Under the pieces are notes generated by a model. The model was given only the letters and a program-made list of their open reading frames with translations. It was not told the origin of the DNA and ran no database searches. From assembly GCF_014202115.1 (NCBI RefSeq), contig NZ_JACHFW010000017.1, forward strand, positions 1 to 64,000: 64,000 nt of DNA. The letters run 5' to 3'. The translations under genes were made by a program, and so were the position numbers. Origin of the DNA: Catenibacillus scindens (GTDB lineage: Bacteria; Bacillota; Clostridia; Lachnospirales; Lachnospiraceae). The first letter of the stretch is position 1. Each line of letters opens with the position of its first letter. Of this stretch, positions 34,881-44,782 are shown in pieces.

Positions 34881-37184
34881 ATGAGAAAATTGGATTTCAG
34901 AAACGTGGTCATTGCTGTTGTTGGAGCGGTGATCAATCGTTCGGTCCTACTGATGATGAATCCTTTCGGTATTGCTTATTTTGCCTGCGCGTATATGTAC
35001 AAGCCAGGCCGGCTTCTTGTGGCGGCTGCTTCGGCGGTGGGTATGGCCACAGCAATGCCGCCGGGGATTTTATTGAAATACATTGGTGTGATCCTTGGGA
35101 TTGCCGCTGCGGTAAAAGTGCTTGAAATGAGGAAGAAGGCGCTGACGCCGCTGAAAATGGCTTTAATATGCGGAATATTCATAACCATTGCCGGTTTTGC
35201 CTATTCCGTCGGGCTTAACGGGCTGGAACGGGCGAATGTGGGGCAGCTCGCCCTTATCTCCTCATTAGAGGGAGTTGTCTCCTTTGCCATGGTTTTTGTG
35301 TTTGACCGGGCTATAAGGATCTTTTTGTTTCACAAAAATGACCGACTGCTGTCCAATGAAGATCAGATCGGTCTTGGGATAACCATCGCCCTGTGTGTGT
35401 TCGCTTTCCGTAATTTCCTCATGAACACCCACTCTGTTTTTGAAACACTCATATTGTTTGTGATTTTGTATATCGGTTACTGTTATGGCGCCGGAGGTGG
35501 TGCTATTGCCGGGGCATGTATTGGTAGCGTTATGGCGTACCAGCAAAGCGATGTGAGTCTGCCGGGATTTATGGCTATGATCGGGATTCTGGCAGGAGCT
35601 TTCAGGGAAAAGGGAAGGCTGGCCAGCGGACTTACATTTATGGCCGGTGTAATTCTCACAGGATATCTTGGTGTCCCCTGGCTTCTGGATACTGCCAGTA
35701 TCCAGGGAGTGATTGCCGCAGTGCTTGTTTTCCTGCTCCTTCCGGAGGGGCTGATCGCGAGAAGAAAAAACGCCCTTCCCTCTGTGGAAAGTCCGGATGC
35801 TCCATCTGGCCAGGAGTTGACAAAAAGCCGTTTGAAAGGTTTTTCAGAGTCCTTTAAAAAACTGGCGGATACGTTTAACGCGGGCGTATCTCCCAGAAGC
35901 TGTCTGTCCCAGGAAGAAATGGACGCCGCCTTTGATGAGCTGACACGGAATGTGTGCGGCAAGTGCAGCCGGTGTGATTATTGCTGGGAAAAAGAATATT
36001 ATGAGACATATAATGCCGCTTCAAATATATTGGACTATTATTCTAAAAATGGGGACATGGCCAGAAGTGAGCTGCCTTTGTCCTTTAAAAAAAGATGTAT
36101 CAATATTGATAGGTTTTTAAATGAAACCTCCCGGGTGATGGAGGTGGCCAAATTAAATTTAAACTGGCGCAACCGTATGATGGAAAGCCGGCTGGCAATT
36201 GCGGGACAACTGGGCGAGGTGGCCGAAATTATTGAGGATTTTTCTCAGGAGCTGGATGCGGATGTTGTGGTGGACCGTCCGGAGATCGCCGCGCTGCGTC
36301 AGAGGCTGGCTTTAAGCAAAGTCAATGTAAAAAGCCTGACGGTAGCCAGAAAGCCCAATAACAGGCAAAGTATCTATATGGTGGCAAAAATGCGCCGGGG
36401 ACGGTGTATGACCGCTAAAGAGATATGCGGTCTGATCAGGGAAGTATTTGGTAAAGAGTTTATTCTGGCAAAGGGGTGTCGTATGGTGATTTCTAAAGAA
36501 TTTAACACATATGAATTTGTTGAGGGTATCCATTTAAAGACAATTGAAGGTGTGGCCTGTGCGGTGAAAAATCAGGAAGAAGTTTCCGGAGACAGCTATA
36601 TGTTTATGCCTTTGTCCGGAGGGCAGATGATCATGTCTTTATCTGACGGTATGGGTTCGGGAAAGCTGGCAAGCGAAGACAGTGAATATATTATTGATCT
36701 TCTGGAACAGCTCCTGGATACAGGCTTTGGAAAACAATCCGCTGTGCGTTTGATTAATTCTCTGATGTTTCTCAGATCAGATCAAAAAGCATTCTCTACT
36801 ATAGATATCAGTATATTGGATCTCTATTCCGGAATCTGCGAATTTGTCAAGGCGGGGGCTTCGACCACCTATATAAAACATAAGACAGGAGTTGAAGCCA
36901 TACGGTCAGAAACGCTCCCGGTGGGAGCGTTTACCCAGGCGGATTATGAGGGAACATCCAGGCATATGGAGGATGGGGATATGATTATAATGATCACCGA
37001 TGGGATCATTAATCAGATCGAGGGGGAGGACAAGGAGGAAACGCTAGGGGAATATATCCGCCAGTTGGATGGCGTCAGCCCCCAGGAGACGGCCAACGCC
37101 ATTTTAAAATATGCCATGGCAGAGAGCAAGTATGCCATCAATGACGATATGACAGTGCTGACCTGCGGCGTGTATAAATCTTAA
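34881..37184 (+). CDS. spoIIE: Stage II sporulation protein E
   Basis: 767 residues from MRKLDFRN (AGGAGG seven bases upstream); the frame is open 18 codons further. About ten membrane helices (15-300), a central regulatory region (about 310-540) including a Cys-rich patch CGKCSRCDYC, and a PP2C-type Ser/Thr phosphatase domain (about 550-765) with SGDSYMFMPLSGGQ, SLSDGMGSGK, ITDGIINQ and AINDDMTVLTCG metal-binding motifs. It dephosphorylates SpoIIAA to switch on sigma-F in the forespore and helps place the polar septum. Genomic order before tilS-hpt-ftsH is typical. Confidence 0.95.
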   Translation: MRKLDFRNVVIAVVGAVINRSVLLMMNPFGIAYFACAYMYKPGRLLVAAASAVGMATAMPPGILLKYIGVILGIAAAVKVLEMRKKALTPLKMALICGIFITIAGFAYSVGLNGLERANVGQLALISSLEGVVSFAMVFVFDRAIRIFLFHKNDRLLSNEDQIGLGITIALCVFAFRNFLMNTHSVFETLILFVILYIGYCYGAGGGAIAGACIGSVMAYQQSDVSLPGFMAMIGILAGAFREKGRLASGLTFMAGVILTGYLGVPWLLDTASIQGVIAAVLVFLLLPEGLIARRKNALPSVESPDAPSGQELTKSRLKGFSESFKKLADTFNAGVSPRSCLSQEEMDAAFDELTRNVCGKCSRCDYCWEKEYYETYNAASNILDYYSKNGDMARSELPLSFKKRCINIDRFLNETSRVMEVAKLNLNWRNRMMESRLAIAGQLGEVAEIIEDFSQELDADVVVDRPEIAALRQRLALSKVNVKSLTVARKPNNRQSIYMVAKMRRGRCMTAKEICGLIREVFGKEFILAKGCRMVISKEFNTYEFVEGIHLKTIEGVACAVKNQEEVSGDSYMFMPLSGGQMIMSLSDGMGSGKLASEDSEYIIDLLEQLLDTGFGKQSAVRLINSLMFLRSDQKAFSTIDISILDLYSGICEFVKAGASTTYIKHKTGVEAIRSETLPVGAFTQADYEGTSRHMEDGDMIIMITDGIINQIEGEDKEETLGEYIRQLDGVSPQETANAILKYAMAESKYAINDDMTVLTCGVYKS

Positions 37185-37189
37185 CGTGG

Positions 37190-37230
37190 TGTAACAGTTC
37201 AGGCATCAGGGATGGCGCGGGCTGAGTAGA
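37190..37230. repeat. Family A repeat, partial copy A7
   Basis: TAACAGTTCAGGCATCAGGG followed by ATGGCGCGGGCTGAG, missing the final ACTGTT of full copies. It lies just after the spoIIE stop. Confidence 0.55.
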
Positions 37231-37247
37231 GGATCTTCCATGCCTGC

Positions 37248-37277
37248 TTGTAAAATCCGGCGCTGGTATGCTATAAT
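37248..37277 (+). promoter_or_regulatory. Promoter for tilS-hpt-ftsH
   Basis: TTGTAA (37248-37253), 18 bases, extended -10 TGCTATAAT (TATAAT 37272-37277). Confidence 0.65.
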
Positions 37278-37339
37278 GTGAATATTTCCAGATGTGGGAT
37301 GTTATCATTAGAGTATACCGGCGCGAAGGAGGGTGGCAC

Positions 37340-38791
37340 ATGGACGGAATTTTAAAAAAGGCGGAAGCGTTTATACAAAAAAATCACATGATCTCCCGGA
37401 ACGATGGAATTGTTGCCGGGATTTCCGGAGGCGCAGATTCCATGTGCCTTCTTTTTGTGCTTATGAATCTGAAAGAAAAGCTGAATCTGAACCTGTGCGC
37501 CGTCCATGTCCACCATGGCATCCGCGGGGCGGAAGCGGATAGGGATGAGACTTTTGTCCGGGACTTTTGCCGTGATCGGGGGATATTGTACCGGTGTGTC
37601 CGGGGAGATGTGCCGGCGATGGCAAAGTCGGAGGGGATGTCTGAGGAAGAAGCGGGGCGTGCCTTCCGGTACCGGTGTTTTCATCAGATTTTGGAGGAAC
37701 TTGGATGGGAAAATGGCAGGATTGCCGTAGCCCACAATAAAAATGATGTGGCGGAGACCTTTCTTTTTAATGTTTTTCGAGGGAGCGGCCTGACTGGCAT
37801 GGCGTCCATCCCGCCGGTTCGGGATAATATTATCCGCCCGCTTCTTTGCCTTGAGCGCCGGGAGATCGAAGAGGTGTTAAAGTGTCAGGGGATTGGTTTT
37901 TGCACAGACAGCACAAATCTGAAAAATGATTATACCCGAAACCGGCTGCGCAATGAACTGATGCCTTATGTTCTGGAACATATTAATCCTGGTGCTGTGG
38001 AACATATTTTTAATCTGGCCTGGGAGGCGGGAGCGGTGGAAAAGCGCGTTGACCGGGAGGCGGATCAGGCTTTGGAAGAAGCCGGCACGCCCGACGGAGG
38101 ACTGATGCTCCATGCCCTTGGGGCTATGGATGACATTATTTTGCAGGCGGTTCTCCGAAAAAAAATCTACAGAGAGACCGGTTCCCTCAAGGATATCACA
38201 CGGGGACATATTCTTCAGACAGCGCAGCTTTTAGACAAGCCCGTGGGGAAGATGACATACCTGCCCTACGGCCTGACGGTGATCCGGGAATATGACCGTC
38301 TCAGATTTCTCCGACGGACGGAGCCGGAGGAGAATGAGAATAGTGCCGGGCCGCAATGGGCCAGACCGACTGATCTGGCTGTTTTTGAGAAGGACATTGA
38401 GGTGCCCTTCCATATTGGGGAGACATGGACCATTTCTCTGGAGGAGCCGGCCATAACCCTTGAATTTACTGTAAAAAAATGTGAGAAAAATCAAAGAATT
38501 GAGGAAAAGCAGTATACGAAATGGCTGGATTATGATAAAATTAAAGATAGCCTGCAATTACGGCACCGTAAAAGCGGTGATTATCTCATAGCCGGCCCTT
38601 CGGGGAGCAGAAAACTTCTGCGCAGGCTTTTTATTGATGATAAGATACCAAGGCAGGATCGGGATAAAGTACTTCTCATCGCCCAGGGCAGCCACGTATT
38701 GTGGGTCATTGGCGGGCGTATCAGCGAGGCTTATAAAATTACGGAAAATACTGAAAGGATTTTAGAGATAAAAGTCAAAGGAGAAAAATAA
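37340..38791 (+). CDS. tilS: tRNA(Ile)-lysidine synthase TilS
   Basis: 483 residues from MDGILKKAEA (AAGGAGGG seven bases upstream). The PP-loop ATP site SGGADS is at residues 29-34, followed by HVHHGIRGAEADRDE, AHNKNDVAETFLFN and the RPLL motif; then TilS substrate and C-terminal domains (about 225-480, LRHRKSGDYL, RRLFIDDKIPRQ). Converts the wobble C of tRNA-Ile(CAU) to lysidine so that AUA is read. The product's tRNA substrate is needed in every bacterium of this group. Two bases separate it from hpt. Confidence 0.94.
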   Translation: MDGILKKAEAFIQKNHMISRNDGIVAGISGGADSMCLLFVLMNLKEKLNLNLCAVHVHHGIRGAEADRDETFVRDFCRDRGILYRCVRGDVPAMAKSEGMSEEEAGRAFRYRCFHQILEELGWENGRIAVAHNKNDVAETFLFNVFRGSGLTGMASIPPVRDNIIRPLLCLERREIEEVLKCQGIGFCTDSTNLKNDYTRNRLRNELMPYVLEHINPGAVEHIFNLAWEAGAVEKRVDREADQALEEAGTPDGGLMLHALGAMDDIILQAVLRKKIYRETGSLKDITRGHILQTAQLLDKPVGKMTYLPYGLTVIREYDRLRFLRRTEPEENENSAGPQWARPTDLAVFEKDIEVPFHIGETWTISLEEPAITLEFTVKKCEKNQRIEEKQYTKWLDYDKIKDSLQLRHRKSGDYLIAGPSGSRKLLRRLFIDDKIPRQDRDKVLLIAQGSHVLWVIGGRISEAYKITENTERILEIKVKGEK

Positions 38792-38792
38792 A

Positions 38793-39314
38793 ATGGAAGA
38801 TAAGATCAGAGTCCTTTTAACAGAAGAAGAGGTTGACGCTAAAATCAGAGCGCTGGGAGAGCAGATTTCAAAAGATTACGAGGGGAAGAGCGTCCACCTT
38901 GTGTGTGTCCTTAAAGGCGGTGTGTTCTTTATGTGTGAACTGGCGAAGCGTATTTCGGTGCCTGTTTCTATGGATTTTATGTCCGTATCCAGTTACGGCA
39001 ACGGCACCACAAGTTCCGGCGCCGTGCGCATTGTAAAGGATCTGGATGAACCTCTGGAGGGAAAGAACGTATTAATCGTGGAAGATATTATTGATTCCGG
39101 CAATACTCTGCACTATCTCGTGGAGATCCTCTATAAGAGAAAGCCGGAGAGTATTAAGATCTGCACCCTTCTGGATAAGCCCCAGCGGCGCGTGGCTGAC
39201 GTTCATGTGGACTACGTAGGCTTTGAGATCCCCGATGAATTTGTAGTGGGATATGGTCTGGATTATGCCCAGAAATACAGAAATCTTCCGTATATCGGAG
39301 TTGTGGAGCAGTAA
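38793..39314 (+). CDS. hpt: Hypoxanthine phosphoribosyltransferase
   Basis: 173 residues. Type I phosphoribosyltransferase: VCVLKGGVFFMCELAKR, DFMSVSSYGNGTTSSG (flexible loop) and the PRPP motif VLIVEDIIDSGNTL, with the purine-contact end DEFVVGYGLDYAQKYRNLPY. Salvages hypoxanthine and guanine. Order tilS-hpt-ftsH is conserved in Firmicutes. Confidence 0.95.
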   Translation: MEDKIRVLLTEEEVDAKIRALGEQISKDYEGKSVHLVCVLKGGVFFMCELAKRISVPVSMDFMSVSSYGNGTTSSGAVRIVKDLDEPLEGKNVLIVEDIIDSGNTLHYLVEILYKRKPESIKICTLLDKPQRRVADVHVDYVGFEIPDEFVVGYGLDYAQKYRNLPYIGVVEQ

Positions 39315-39326
39315 GGAGGACAGAAA

Positions 39327-41147
39327 GTGAATAGCAGGAGAAGATTCAGTATATGGCCTTTTGCTGTCATTATCATACTGCTGTTGTATGTAGTGTGGTC
39401 TGAGATGAACGCCAGCGATGTGGGAAATTATTCCTATCCTCAGTTTAAATCAGATCTGGCAGAAGAAGGAACTATCAGTCAGGTAGTGATTTCCCAGAAT
39501 GAGGAAGTACCTACCGGCGTTGTGTATGTCATGACGGACACTGGCGAGCAGAGGAGCTTTTATACGCCGGATGTGACCGAAGTTCAGAACTGGATGGATG
39601 AGCAGGGCTTTACGGCCTACTCCTTCCGGGATGTGCAGCGGCCCACATGGCTGGAAGAGAACATTGTCCTGATCGTTTTAGGCGTTGTAGCTATCGTCAT
39701 CTTTTTTACGTTTATATCGGCCCAGCAGAGTGCTGGAGGTTCCAACAATAAGATGATGAATTTCGGCAAGAGCCGGGCGAAGATGACCAGAGAAGGGGTC
39801 AACCATATTAATTTTAAAAATGTCGCCGGCCTGGAGGAAGAGAAGGAAGATCTGGCGGAGATCGTAGATTTCCTTAAAAATCCTCAGAAGTATACCCAGG
39901 TAGGCGCTCGGATTCCCAAGGGCGTGATTCTTGTGGGCCCTCCGGGAACTGGTAAGACATTAATGGCAAAAGCGGTGGCCGGGGAGGCGGGCGTTCCTTT
40001 TTTCAGCATTTCCGGTTCAGACTTTGTAGAAATGTTTGTAGGCGTGGGCGCTTCCCGTGTCCGGGATTTATTTGCTGACGCGAAGAAGAACGCCCCATGT
40101 ATTGTTTTTATTGACGAGATTGACGCTGTTGCCCGCCGGAGAGGTACCGGTATGGGCGGCGGCCATGATGAGCGGGAGCAGACATTAAACCAGCTTCTTG
40201 TGGAGATGGACGGTTTTGGAGTCAATGAGGGCATCATTGTTATGGCGGCCACTAACCGTGTAGATATCCTTGACCCGGCGATCCTGCGTCCGGGCCGCTT
40301 TGACCGTAAGATCGCTGTGGGACGGCCAGATATCCGCGGGCGCAGGGAGATCCTGGATGTACACACAAAGGGCAAACCCCTTGGCGATGATGTAGATCTG
40401 GATCAGATCGCCCAGACAACTGCCGGTTTTACTGGGGCTGACCTTGAGAATCTGATGAATGAATCTGCGATTACCGCCGCTAAGGCGGGGCGGGCCTATA
40501 TTGTCCAGGATGATATCCGTAAGTCCTTTGTGAAAGTGGGCATCGGAACAGAGAAACACAGCCGTGTTATTTCCGAGAAAGAAAAGCGTATCACAGCTTA
40601 CCACGAATCCGGCCATGCTATTTTATTCCATGTGCTGCCGGATGTGGGGCCGGTATACAGCGTATCCATCATTCCCACAGGCATGGGAGCCGCCGGTTAT
40701 ACGATGCCTCTCCCTGAAAAGGATGAGATCTTTAACACAAAAGGTAAGATGCTTCAGGATATTACTGTAGCCCTGGGCGGACGTGTGGCTGAGGAGATTA
40801 TTTTTGATGATATCACCACAGGGGCGTCTCAGGATATTAAGCAGGCTACAGCCACAGCCAGAGCTATGGTTACCAAGTTTGGTATGTCTGATGAAGTTGG
40901 GCTGATCTGCTACGGCAACGATGAAGATGAAGTTTTCATTGGCCGTGATTTGGCCCATACAAGGGGCTACGGTGAAAATGTAGCGACAGTGATTGATCAT
41001 GAGATTAAACGGATCGTCGATGACTGTCACAAAGAGGCCCGTCGGATTATTGATGAAAATCTTGATGTGCTTCACCGGTGTGCCGCCCTTCTTATGGAGA
41101 AGGAAAAGATCACGCGGGAAGAATTTGAAGCTCTGTTTGATCAGTGA
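39327..41147 (+). CDS. ftsH: ATP-dependent zinc metalloprotease FtsH
   Basis: 606 residues from a GTG at 39327 with GGAGG eight bases upstream. Two membrane helices (about 8-24 and 108-128) flank an extracytoplasmic domain; AAA domain with Walker A GPPGTGKT (from residue 204), Walker [12 protein letters not shown] and [21 protein letters not shown]; protease with HESGH (from residue 426) and the third zinc ligand in the later DITTGASQD region. Membrane-anchored quality-control protease. Followed by a terminator. Confidence 0.97.
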   Translation: MNSRRRFSIWPFAVIIILLLYVVWSEMNASDVGNYSYPQFKSDLAEEGTISQVVISQNEEVPTGVVYVMTDTGEQRSFYTPDVTEVQNWMDEQGFTAYSFRDVQRPTWLEENIVLIVLGVVAIVIFFTFISAQQSAGGSNNKMMNFGKSRAKMTREGVNHINFKNVAGLEEEKEDLAEIVDFLKNPQKYTQVGARIPKGVILVGPPGTGKTLMAKAVAGEAGVPFFSISGSDFVEMFVGVGASRVRDLFADAKKNAPCIVFIDEIDAVARRRGTGMGGGHDEREQTLNQLLVEMDGFGVNEGIIVMAATNRVDILDPAILRPGRFDRKIAVGRPDIRGRREILDVHTKGKPLGDDVDLDQIAQTTAGFTGADLENLMNESAITAAKAGRAYIVQDDIRKSFVKVGIGTEKHSRVISEKEKRITAYHESGHAILFHVLPDVGPVYSVSIIPTGMGAAGYTMPLPEKDEIFNTKGKMLQDITVALGGRVAEEIIFDDITTGASQDIKQATATARAMVTKFGMSDEVGLICYGNDEDEVFIGRDLAHTRGYGENVATVIDHEIKRIVDDCHKEARRIIDENLDVLHRCAALLMEKEKITREEFEALFDQ

Positions 41148-41165
41148 TTTATGTGATTATGAAAC

Positions 41166-41200
41166 AAAAGTCCGGAGGAATATCATCCCCCGGACTTTTT
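41166..41200 (+). terminator. Terminator after ftsH
   Basis: Perfect 10-bp stem AAAAGTCCGG / CCGGACTTTT (41166-41175 and 41190-41199) with T tail. Confidence 0.85.
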
Positions 41201-41204
41201 ACGC

Positions 41205-41340
41205 TGACCGAAGGGAACGTAGATCATCGAGCGGCAAAGCCGCGAGATGAGCGGGGTATCGCGATAATCGGATAGGAAAGGAAGTGTTTCCGGCTACCCG
41301 TGAAGAGTAGCAAGGAAGCTTCACTATCCGATTGGGGCGA
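41205..41340. repeat. Structured non-coding element between ftsH and the amylase gene
   Basis: Holds GCGGC-AAA-GCCGC, the palindrome TATCGCGATA, and an outer pair ATCGGATAG...CTATCCGAT (about 41267-41334) enclosing GCTAC...GTAGC and GTGAAG...CTTCAC. It lies upstream of the likely amylase promoter (TATAAT at 41372-41377), so it is not part of that leader. Probably a dispersed palindromic element; single copy in this window. Confidence 0.45.
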
Positions 41341-41430
41341 AAAAAAGGTGGTAAAAAAATATGTCTTACGGTATAATAATAAGTAGTCTTTAGGCCAGAG
41401 AAGAACCTTAGACTAAAGGAGCATGATCGT

Positions 41431-43545
41431 ATGAACTTGAATATAAATTTAGGCGATATACCTTATGGACAGCAGGTTCAGTTTTATATAAATCATATGC
41501 ATCCGCTGATCAACAAGGATGCTTTATTTGCGGACGGAACAGAAAATTACCGGAGTTTTATTCAGACATCCAAAGGATATTCGGTAATTTTGCGCTTCCG
41601 TACCGGAAAAAGTAATGTGGAAGCTGTCCAGGTGATCATGGACGGCATGAGCATTGATATGGAGAAATGTTCATCGGATGAGCTGTTTGATTATTATGAA
41701 GCGGTTATTCCCTGCGGAAACGGGGGACAGGAGTATTATTTCAAGGTGACTTCGGGAAATATGACCGTTTACTTTAATAAGCGGGGCGCCATGGATGAGG
41801 TTCAGTCTTATTATAGTTTTCATCTTGTCCCGGATTTTCATACGCCGGACTGGGCCAAAGGCGCGGTCTTTTATCAGATTTTTGTGGATCGTTTTTGTAA
41901 CGGAGATCCATCCAACGATGTGGTGAACGATGAATATATTTATGTCAAGCAGAAGGTTTGTCAGGTTCGGGATTGGAATAGTCTGCCCATGCCAATGGAT
42001 GTAGGGCGTTTCTATGGCGGCGATCTTCAGGGCGTTATGGATAAGCTGGATTATCTCCAAGATCTGGGGGTTGATGTCATTTATCTCAATCCTGTTTTTG
42101 TATCGCCATCTAATCATAAGTATGATATTCAGGATTATGACTATATTGATCCCCATTTTGGAAAGCTGGTGGAGGATGAAGGCCGTGTCCTGGAGGACTG
42201 GGAGACGGAAAATACCGGCGCGGCGCGGTATATCTGCCGGGTGACCAACAAGAAGAATCTTGAGGCCAGCAACGCCTTTTTTGCCTGTCTTGTAGAGGAA
42301 ATCCATCGCCGGGGGATGAAAGTGATCCTGGACGGGGTGTTTAACCACTGTGGTTCATTTAATAAATGGATGGATCGGGAACGTATTTATGAAAATCAGG
42401 AGGGCTATGAGAAAGGGGCGTTTATTTCCCAGGACAGTCCCTATCACACATTTTTCAAATTTAGCGAGAACAGTCAGTGGCCTTATAATACACAGTATGA
42501 CGGCTGGTGGGGACATGATACTCTGCCAAAGCTGAATTATGAGGAGTCCCAGCAGCTTGAGGAGTATATTTTTAGGATTGCCAGAAAATGGGTATCGCCG
42601 CCCTATAATGTGGACGGCTGGCGTCTGGACGTGGCGGCGGACCTTGGGCATTCTTCCCAGTATAATCATCAGTTTTGGAGCCGGTTCCGGAAAGCGGTGA
42701 AAGAGGCCAATCCCCAGGCGATTATCCTGGCGGAGCATTATGGCGATCCTGCAGCGTGGCTTCAGGGCGACCAGTGGGATACAGTGATGAACTACGACGC
42801 TTTTATGGAGCCGGTCACATGGTTTCTGGCGGGTGTGGAAAAGCACAGTGATGAGTATTGCGGCGACCTCCTGGGAAACTTTGAATCCTTTTACGGCGCT
42901 ATGAGCCACCACATGTCCCGTTTTCACTATGAGTCTCTTTTTGTGGCCATGAATGAACTGTCCAACCATGACCATTCCCGTTTCCTGACCCGGACCAACC
43001 ACAAAGTGGGCCGTATCGGCACTGTGGGGGCCCAGATGGCCTCGGAGGATATTGATACAGCTTTAATGCGCCTTGCCGTTCTGATTCAGATGACCTGGCC
43101 CGGAGCGCCGACGATTTATTATGGAGACGAGGCCGGCGTGTGCGGCTGGACTGATCCGGACAGCCGCAGAACCTATCCGTGGGGACATGAAGATCAGGAG
43201 ATGATCCGGTTCCACAAAGATATTATAAAGATCCATAAGTCGTGGGACGCTCTGAAATACGGCTCGATCAAGTTCTTGGGCGGCCAGTGGAATGTGCTGG
43301 CCTACGGACGTTTTGACAGCAAGTCCCAGGTTCTGGTGGCTTTGAATAATCACCCTACCGACGCAAAAATTATTGATATTCCCGTGTGGCAGCTTGGCGT
43401 AGGCGACGGCGCCTCCATGGACTGCCTTCTGGAGACAACGGCGGGAGGTTACGGATTAAATACGGGAAGCAGCCAGGTGTGCGGCGGTATGCTCCACATG
43501 GAACTGCCGGCTGAGAGCGGATTTATCCTGGTTCACCGTTCCTGA
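41431..43545 (+). CDS. GH13 alpha-amylase family glycosidase (neopullulanase-like)
   Basis: 704 residues, no signal peptide, so cytoplasmic. N-terminal CBM34-like beta domain (about 1-130), GH13 barrel (about 140-600) and C-terminal beta domain. Catalytic residues: nucleophile Asp400 in DGWRLDV, acid/base Glu435 in AEHYGD, transition-state Asp514 in SNHDHSRF; the calcium/B region VFNHCGSFNKW is present. This subfamily degrades cyclodextrins, maltodextrins or pullulan after import. AAAGGAG precedes the ATG by about 8 bases. Stands alone, with -10 TATAAT at 41372. Confidence 0.92.
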   Translation: MNLNINLGDIPYGQQVQFYINHMHPLINKDALFADGTENYRSFIQTSKGYSVILRFRTGKSNVEAVQVIMDGMSIDMEKCSSDELFDYYEAVIPCGNGGQEYYFKVTSGNMTVYFNKRGAMDEVQSYYSFHLVPDFHTPDWAKGAVFYQIFVDRFCNGDPSNDVVNDEYIYVKQKVCQVRDWNSLPMPMDVGRFYGGDLQGVMDKLDYLQDLGVDVIYLNPVFVSPSNHKYDIQDYDYIDPHFGKLVEDEGRVLEDWETENTGAARYICRVTNKKNLEASNAFFACLVEEIHRRGMKVILDGVFNHCGSFNKWMDRERIYENQEGYEKGAFISQDSPYHTFFKFSENSQWPYNTQYDGWWGHDTLPKLNYEESQQLEEYIFRIARKWVSPPYNVDGWRLDVAADLGHSSQYNHQFWSRFRKAVKEANPQAIILAEHYGDPAAWLQGDQWDTVMNYDAFMEPVTWFLAGVEKHSDEYCGDLLGNFESFYGAMSHHMSRFHYESLFVAMNELSNHDHSRFLTRTNHKVGRIGTVGAQMASEDIDTALMRLAVLIQMTWPGAPTIYYGDEAGVCGWTDPDSRRTYPWGHEDQEMIRFHKDIIKIHKSWDALKYGSIKFLGGQWNVLAYGRFDSKSQVLVALNNHPTDAKIIDIPVWQLGVGDGASMDCLLETTAGGYGLNTGSSQVCGGMLHMELPAESGFILVHRS

Positions 43546-43574
43546 GAGCGGTGATTGTCCCTATGTTGCTCATT

Positions 43575-43682
43575 ATGGGGCGTTCACTTCATCAGAAATG
43601 GGGCGGGCTGATACTTATGTAAGCATAAATCAGCCCGCGAAAGTTGCTGTTCGCTGGCTTGCCAGTGAACAGTAACCTGTTA
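43575..43682. repeat. Composite family A repeat, copy A8
   Basis: Contains GGGCGGGCTGATACTTATGT / AAGCATAAATCAGCCCGC (hairpin also seen in A6 and A9) followed by TTGCTGTTCGCTGG-CTTG-CCAGTGAACAGTAA. Located between the amylase gene and the tRNA-Gly promoter. Confidence 0.65.
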
Positions 43683-43715
43683 CGAAAAATATTGTAAAAA
43701 ATTTGAAAAATAGAG

Positions 43716-43744
43716 TTGACAAGGATGTAAAATTATAGTAGAAT
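43716..43744 (+). promoter_or_regulatory. Promoter of tRNA-Gly
   Basis: TTGACA (43716-43721), 17-base spacer, TAGAAT (43739-43744). Confidence 0.8.
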
Positions 43745-43786
43745 AAACTTCGTCGTCAGGACAACAACAAAATATCTTGTTAATAT

Positions 43787-43858
43787 GCGCGAGTGGCTCA
43801 GTGGTGGAGTGTCGCCTTGCCAAGGCGAAGGTCGCGGGTTCGAATCCCGTCTCGCGCT
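43787..43858 (+). tRNA. tRNA-Gly (GCC anticodon)
   Basis: 72 bases. Acceptor GCGCGAG / CTCGCGC, anticodon arm TCGCC-TTGCCAA-GGCGA with anticodon GCC, T arm GCGGG-TTCGAAT-CCCGT. CCA not encoded. Confidence 0.92.
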
Positions 43859-43873
43859 TCTGTTTTTTCCAGT

Positions 43874-43910
43874 AAAACAGCGGGTTTCTTAAAGATTCCG
43901 GCTGTTTTTT
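43874..43910 (+). terminator. Terminator after tRNA-Gly
   Basis: Stem AAAACAGC / GCTGTTTT (43874-43881 and 43901-43908) extended imperfectly inward, followed by T7. Confidence 0.75.
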
Positions 43911-44126
43911 TGTTTCTAAAAATGGCCTGAAATGGCACTGAAATTTTGAAAAATTTTGAAATTAAAATTGTAGGAAAAAGCAGGGAACACTTAGCGCATT
44001 ACCAGCGGCGGAATCGTAGCGGGGTGGCCGGGCAAGCGGCTATTTTGAAGTGACCTATATTATTGTTTGTTGTGTCAAAAATTCATTAAATGCTCTACAT
44101 CACAGTCCAGGAGTTTTTCTTCTCTA

Positions 44127-44441
44127 TTAGCGGTTATATTTTGCTCCTGCATAAATCAGCAACGCCAATCCCACAACAAATCCCAATGCAAAAGCAATAA
44201 AACTTAATGCTGAATCTGTTATACAGATGATTATAGCAGTCACCAAAAGACCAATTCCAATAAAGATAACACCCCAACCTGATATTTTACCAAAAATCTT
44301 TTTATCACTTGGAGACACTTTGTCATAATGATAACTATGAAGCAAAGTGATTTTTTCCTTTTTCCATATCAAACAACCAAGATATATAAAAACAAGCGCA
44401 CATGCACCTATTCCAATCGTAGCCACCATCGTTTCCGTCAT
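44127..44441 (-). CDS. DUF3784-like small membrane protein
   Basis: 104 residues with three membrane helices (about 7-25, 52-72, 78-98). Between the first two is the polar block LLHSYHYDKVSPSDKKIFGK, which matches the DUF3784 pattern of an N-terminal helix, a Y-N/H-x-D-K motif and two further helices. Function unknown; common in clostridial mobile regions. GGGGGA precedes the ATG on the minus strand. It lies in accessory sequence downstream of tRNA-Gly. Confidence 0.7.
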   Translation of the reverse strand: MTETMVATIGIGACALVFIYLGCLIWKKEKITLLHSYHYDKVSPSDKKIFGKISGWGVIFIGIGLLVTAIIICITDSALSFIAFALGFVVGLALLIYAGAKYNR

Positions 44442-44686
44442 AACAATTCCCCCAAATTTGGATTTGTTAGCTGCCTAACTTGCTGTACTGGGCAGGACGA
44501 TTGCTTTTCAGATAAGACTGGTATAATCGTCCTCAATAGCCATAGATTTGAATTTCGATTTAAGTCATGAAAATTTTTTAATCAGAATTGAAGAAAAAAA
44601 CTCTCTATGGTAAGATATACGAAAGGGAAATAACCGTGTTGCAGGGTGGCTGACCTCTATTCTTACATAGAATGGGGGTGGTGCTG

Positions 44687-44782
44687 ATGAACGACAAAAA
44701 GTCTTTTGATTTTAAAGACCTGATGGCCTTTGCTATGTTCATTCTCGCATTGCTGACATTCGTTTTTACGTTTATCAAGTAG
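44687..44782 (+). CDS. Putative holin-like toxin (small type I toxin candidate)
   Basis: 31 residues: MNDKKSFDFKDLMAFAMFI, then LALLTFVFTFIK. Matches the putative holin-like toxin shape (charged start, one membrane helix, short end). GGGGGTGG is six bases before the ATG, and a hairpin ATTCT-TACAT-AGAAT just upstream could partly hide it. The gene is closed by a CCACCC...GGGTGG hairpin (about 44802-44835). Toxin role inferred from the family; no antisense RNA was identified with confidence. Confidence 0.65.
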   Translation: MNDKKSFDFKDLMAFAMFILALLTFVFTFIK

